Positions 62,786 through 64,000 of a stretch of 64,000 bases of DNA are shown here, piece after piece. Numbering within the stretch: position 1 is the stretch's first letter; each line of letters starts with the position of its first letter. The position numbers and the translations under genes were made by a program. The DNA is from Syngnathus acus (Eukaryota; Chordata; Actinopteri; Syngnathiformes; Syngnathidae): assembly GCF_901709675.1 (NCBI RefSeq), contig NC_051097.1:8784039-8848038 (forward strand), read 5' to 3'. The notes beneath the pieces were generated by a model. That model searched no databases and was not told the origin of the DNA. It worked only from the letters and a program-made list of their open reading frames with translations.

Positions 62786-64000
62786 TTAAAAAGGAAAAAC
62801 AAGATGAACTTAGTACAATTATATGAAGGTTGTTTGCAATTTTTTTTTAACCAATAGTTGCTTTCTCACCCAAGGAAACGGACTTCATGGTTGAATCAGT
62901 GGATGCATATTATTCGCATTCTATATACTCTTAAACATAACCTCACTATCATATTGTTGTTTTTTTGGCAATTCAGGGATCAAATCTGAAATATATCCAA
63001 AGGTCAGTGGTGTCCTTGTCAAAAAGAAAATCGATAGAAAATATACTTTAAAAAAAACAACAACTTTCAATACAGTTTTAATTGTCTCAGCAACATGACA
63101 GCCTCTTGGGTCAAACAAAGCTTTTATTTGGAAGGAAGACTGAAAATAGACAATGTGTGCCAAGTCTTCATTCTTATCTTTGAGTCAGGGATTTAGAGTG
63201 CTTTCATCACTGGATTGTAAAGTGTTTATTACCCTAAATTGACTTTGTGTCTTAAACCCTTAGATCTAATCTTAGCTCCATTTGGGACGTACAGTTAGCA
63301 GCTATTGTCAAACGTGTCAACTCCTTTAGAGCTCACTTGTCTGACAAGTTGGTCGGCTAGAACTGTCCCCAGCTGGGTGTCATTTTCAAAGCTTTTGCCG
63401 CCGTCTTAAAATAATGATGCGGAAAAGTCATTTGGGTTCATGCGGATTGTTTAGCATTAAAGCAAGTTTTATAATATCGTGACTAGCCTATACACGGACA
63501 AATCAGACAGGCGAAAGTAAAAACAACGGGGTGCATGTGAATTTGTGTCGAGCTTAACAGTCCTCAATTCATTTCTTTTTAGCAAGCTCAATGTCTTGTT
63601 GAGCTCGAACAGCAGGTGATCTTTATTAAAACACCAAGCACCAACTCATGTTTGACCTTTTCACAACAACCCGCCGAAGATTGCAGCTCAATAGTTTGAC
63701 ACTTGAAGATACCTCATCCTTGAAATTGTTGGCTTCCAAGATCCAAAATGAATGTTCGATCCGTCTCGAGAGGAGGAGGGGCGGGGCGGGGGGGCGTGTT
63801 GCCGTATTTCTACAACTTTTGTGAGTAAAATCAATCGTATCCCGAGGTGAATGTGTATTGAGAGCATGTTTGTTTAAAAAAAAAAAAGGATTTTCCTGTT
63901 TAGCCAAAGTTGTAATTGTATTTTTTATTCTGTGTCTGCTCTAGATAAATAAGATGAATTTTAACCATGACTCAAATCAAACATCGTCATCACCGTTGGC

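Larger units (their letters stand above)
59791..64000. other. Intergenic downstream of sfswap
   Basis: No coding exon of a recognisable family. Two features stand out and are listed separately: a G-poor tract at 62310-62640 and a perfect palindrome at 62738-62785. A GGGGCGGGGCGGGGGGGCG patch is at about 63778-63797. Confidence 0.5.

Overview
This window is vertebrate nuclear DNA, most likely from a teleost fish. Genes are split into short exons by GT-AG introns. The two recognisable proteins are vertebrate orthologues, and the non-coding DNA holds repeat types familiar from fish: hAT-like elements with 8-bp target duplications, TA-flanked foldback elements with ACCGTATTTTCCGGACTATA ends, an L2-like LINE tail and CATCC-type SINE relics. 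I cannot name the species. There are no bacterial operons, CRISPR arrays or phage genes.

Layout. (1) Positions 1-5100 hold the 3' end of trabd2b (TIKI2, a membrane-tethered Wnt-cleaving metalloprotease). Three coding exons on the + strand end in a hydrophobic tail and stop at 4599, followed by an AT-rich 3' UTR. (2) Positions 5100-43930 are about 39 kb in which I find no convincing coding exon. This stretch carries at least four hAT-like elements with target-site duplications or close to it, three larger TA-flanked foldback elements (a fourth, short one lies in the trabd2b 3' UTR), one nested LINE tail, a SINE relic with an 11-bp duplication, a dimeric A-rich tandem array, and several microsatellites. 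(3) Positions 43931-59790 hold a complete sfswap gene (splicing factor, suppressor of white-apricot homologue). It has 19 coding exons on the + strand; all splice phases join into one 932-residue reading frame with the N-terminal DRY/EERY region, two SURP modules and a C-terminal RS region. (4) Positions 59790-64000 are intergenic, with a perfect 48-bp palindrome and a strongly G-poor tract.

The two genes lie in tandem but have unrelated roles: Wnt inactivation outside the cell, and pre-mRNA splicing in the nucleus. In human they sit on different chromosomes (1p33 and 12q24.33), so their adjacency marks a rearrangement breakpoint, a fish-specific arrangement or an assembly join somewhere in the 39-kb gap. 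I found no clearly new molecular system. The most notable points are this adjacency, the perfect palindrome near 62.76 kb, the nested and inverted foldback elements at 34.9-38.7 kb, and features of sfswap intron 1 that fit splicing autoregulation.
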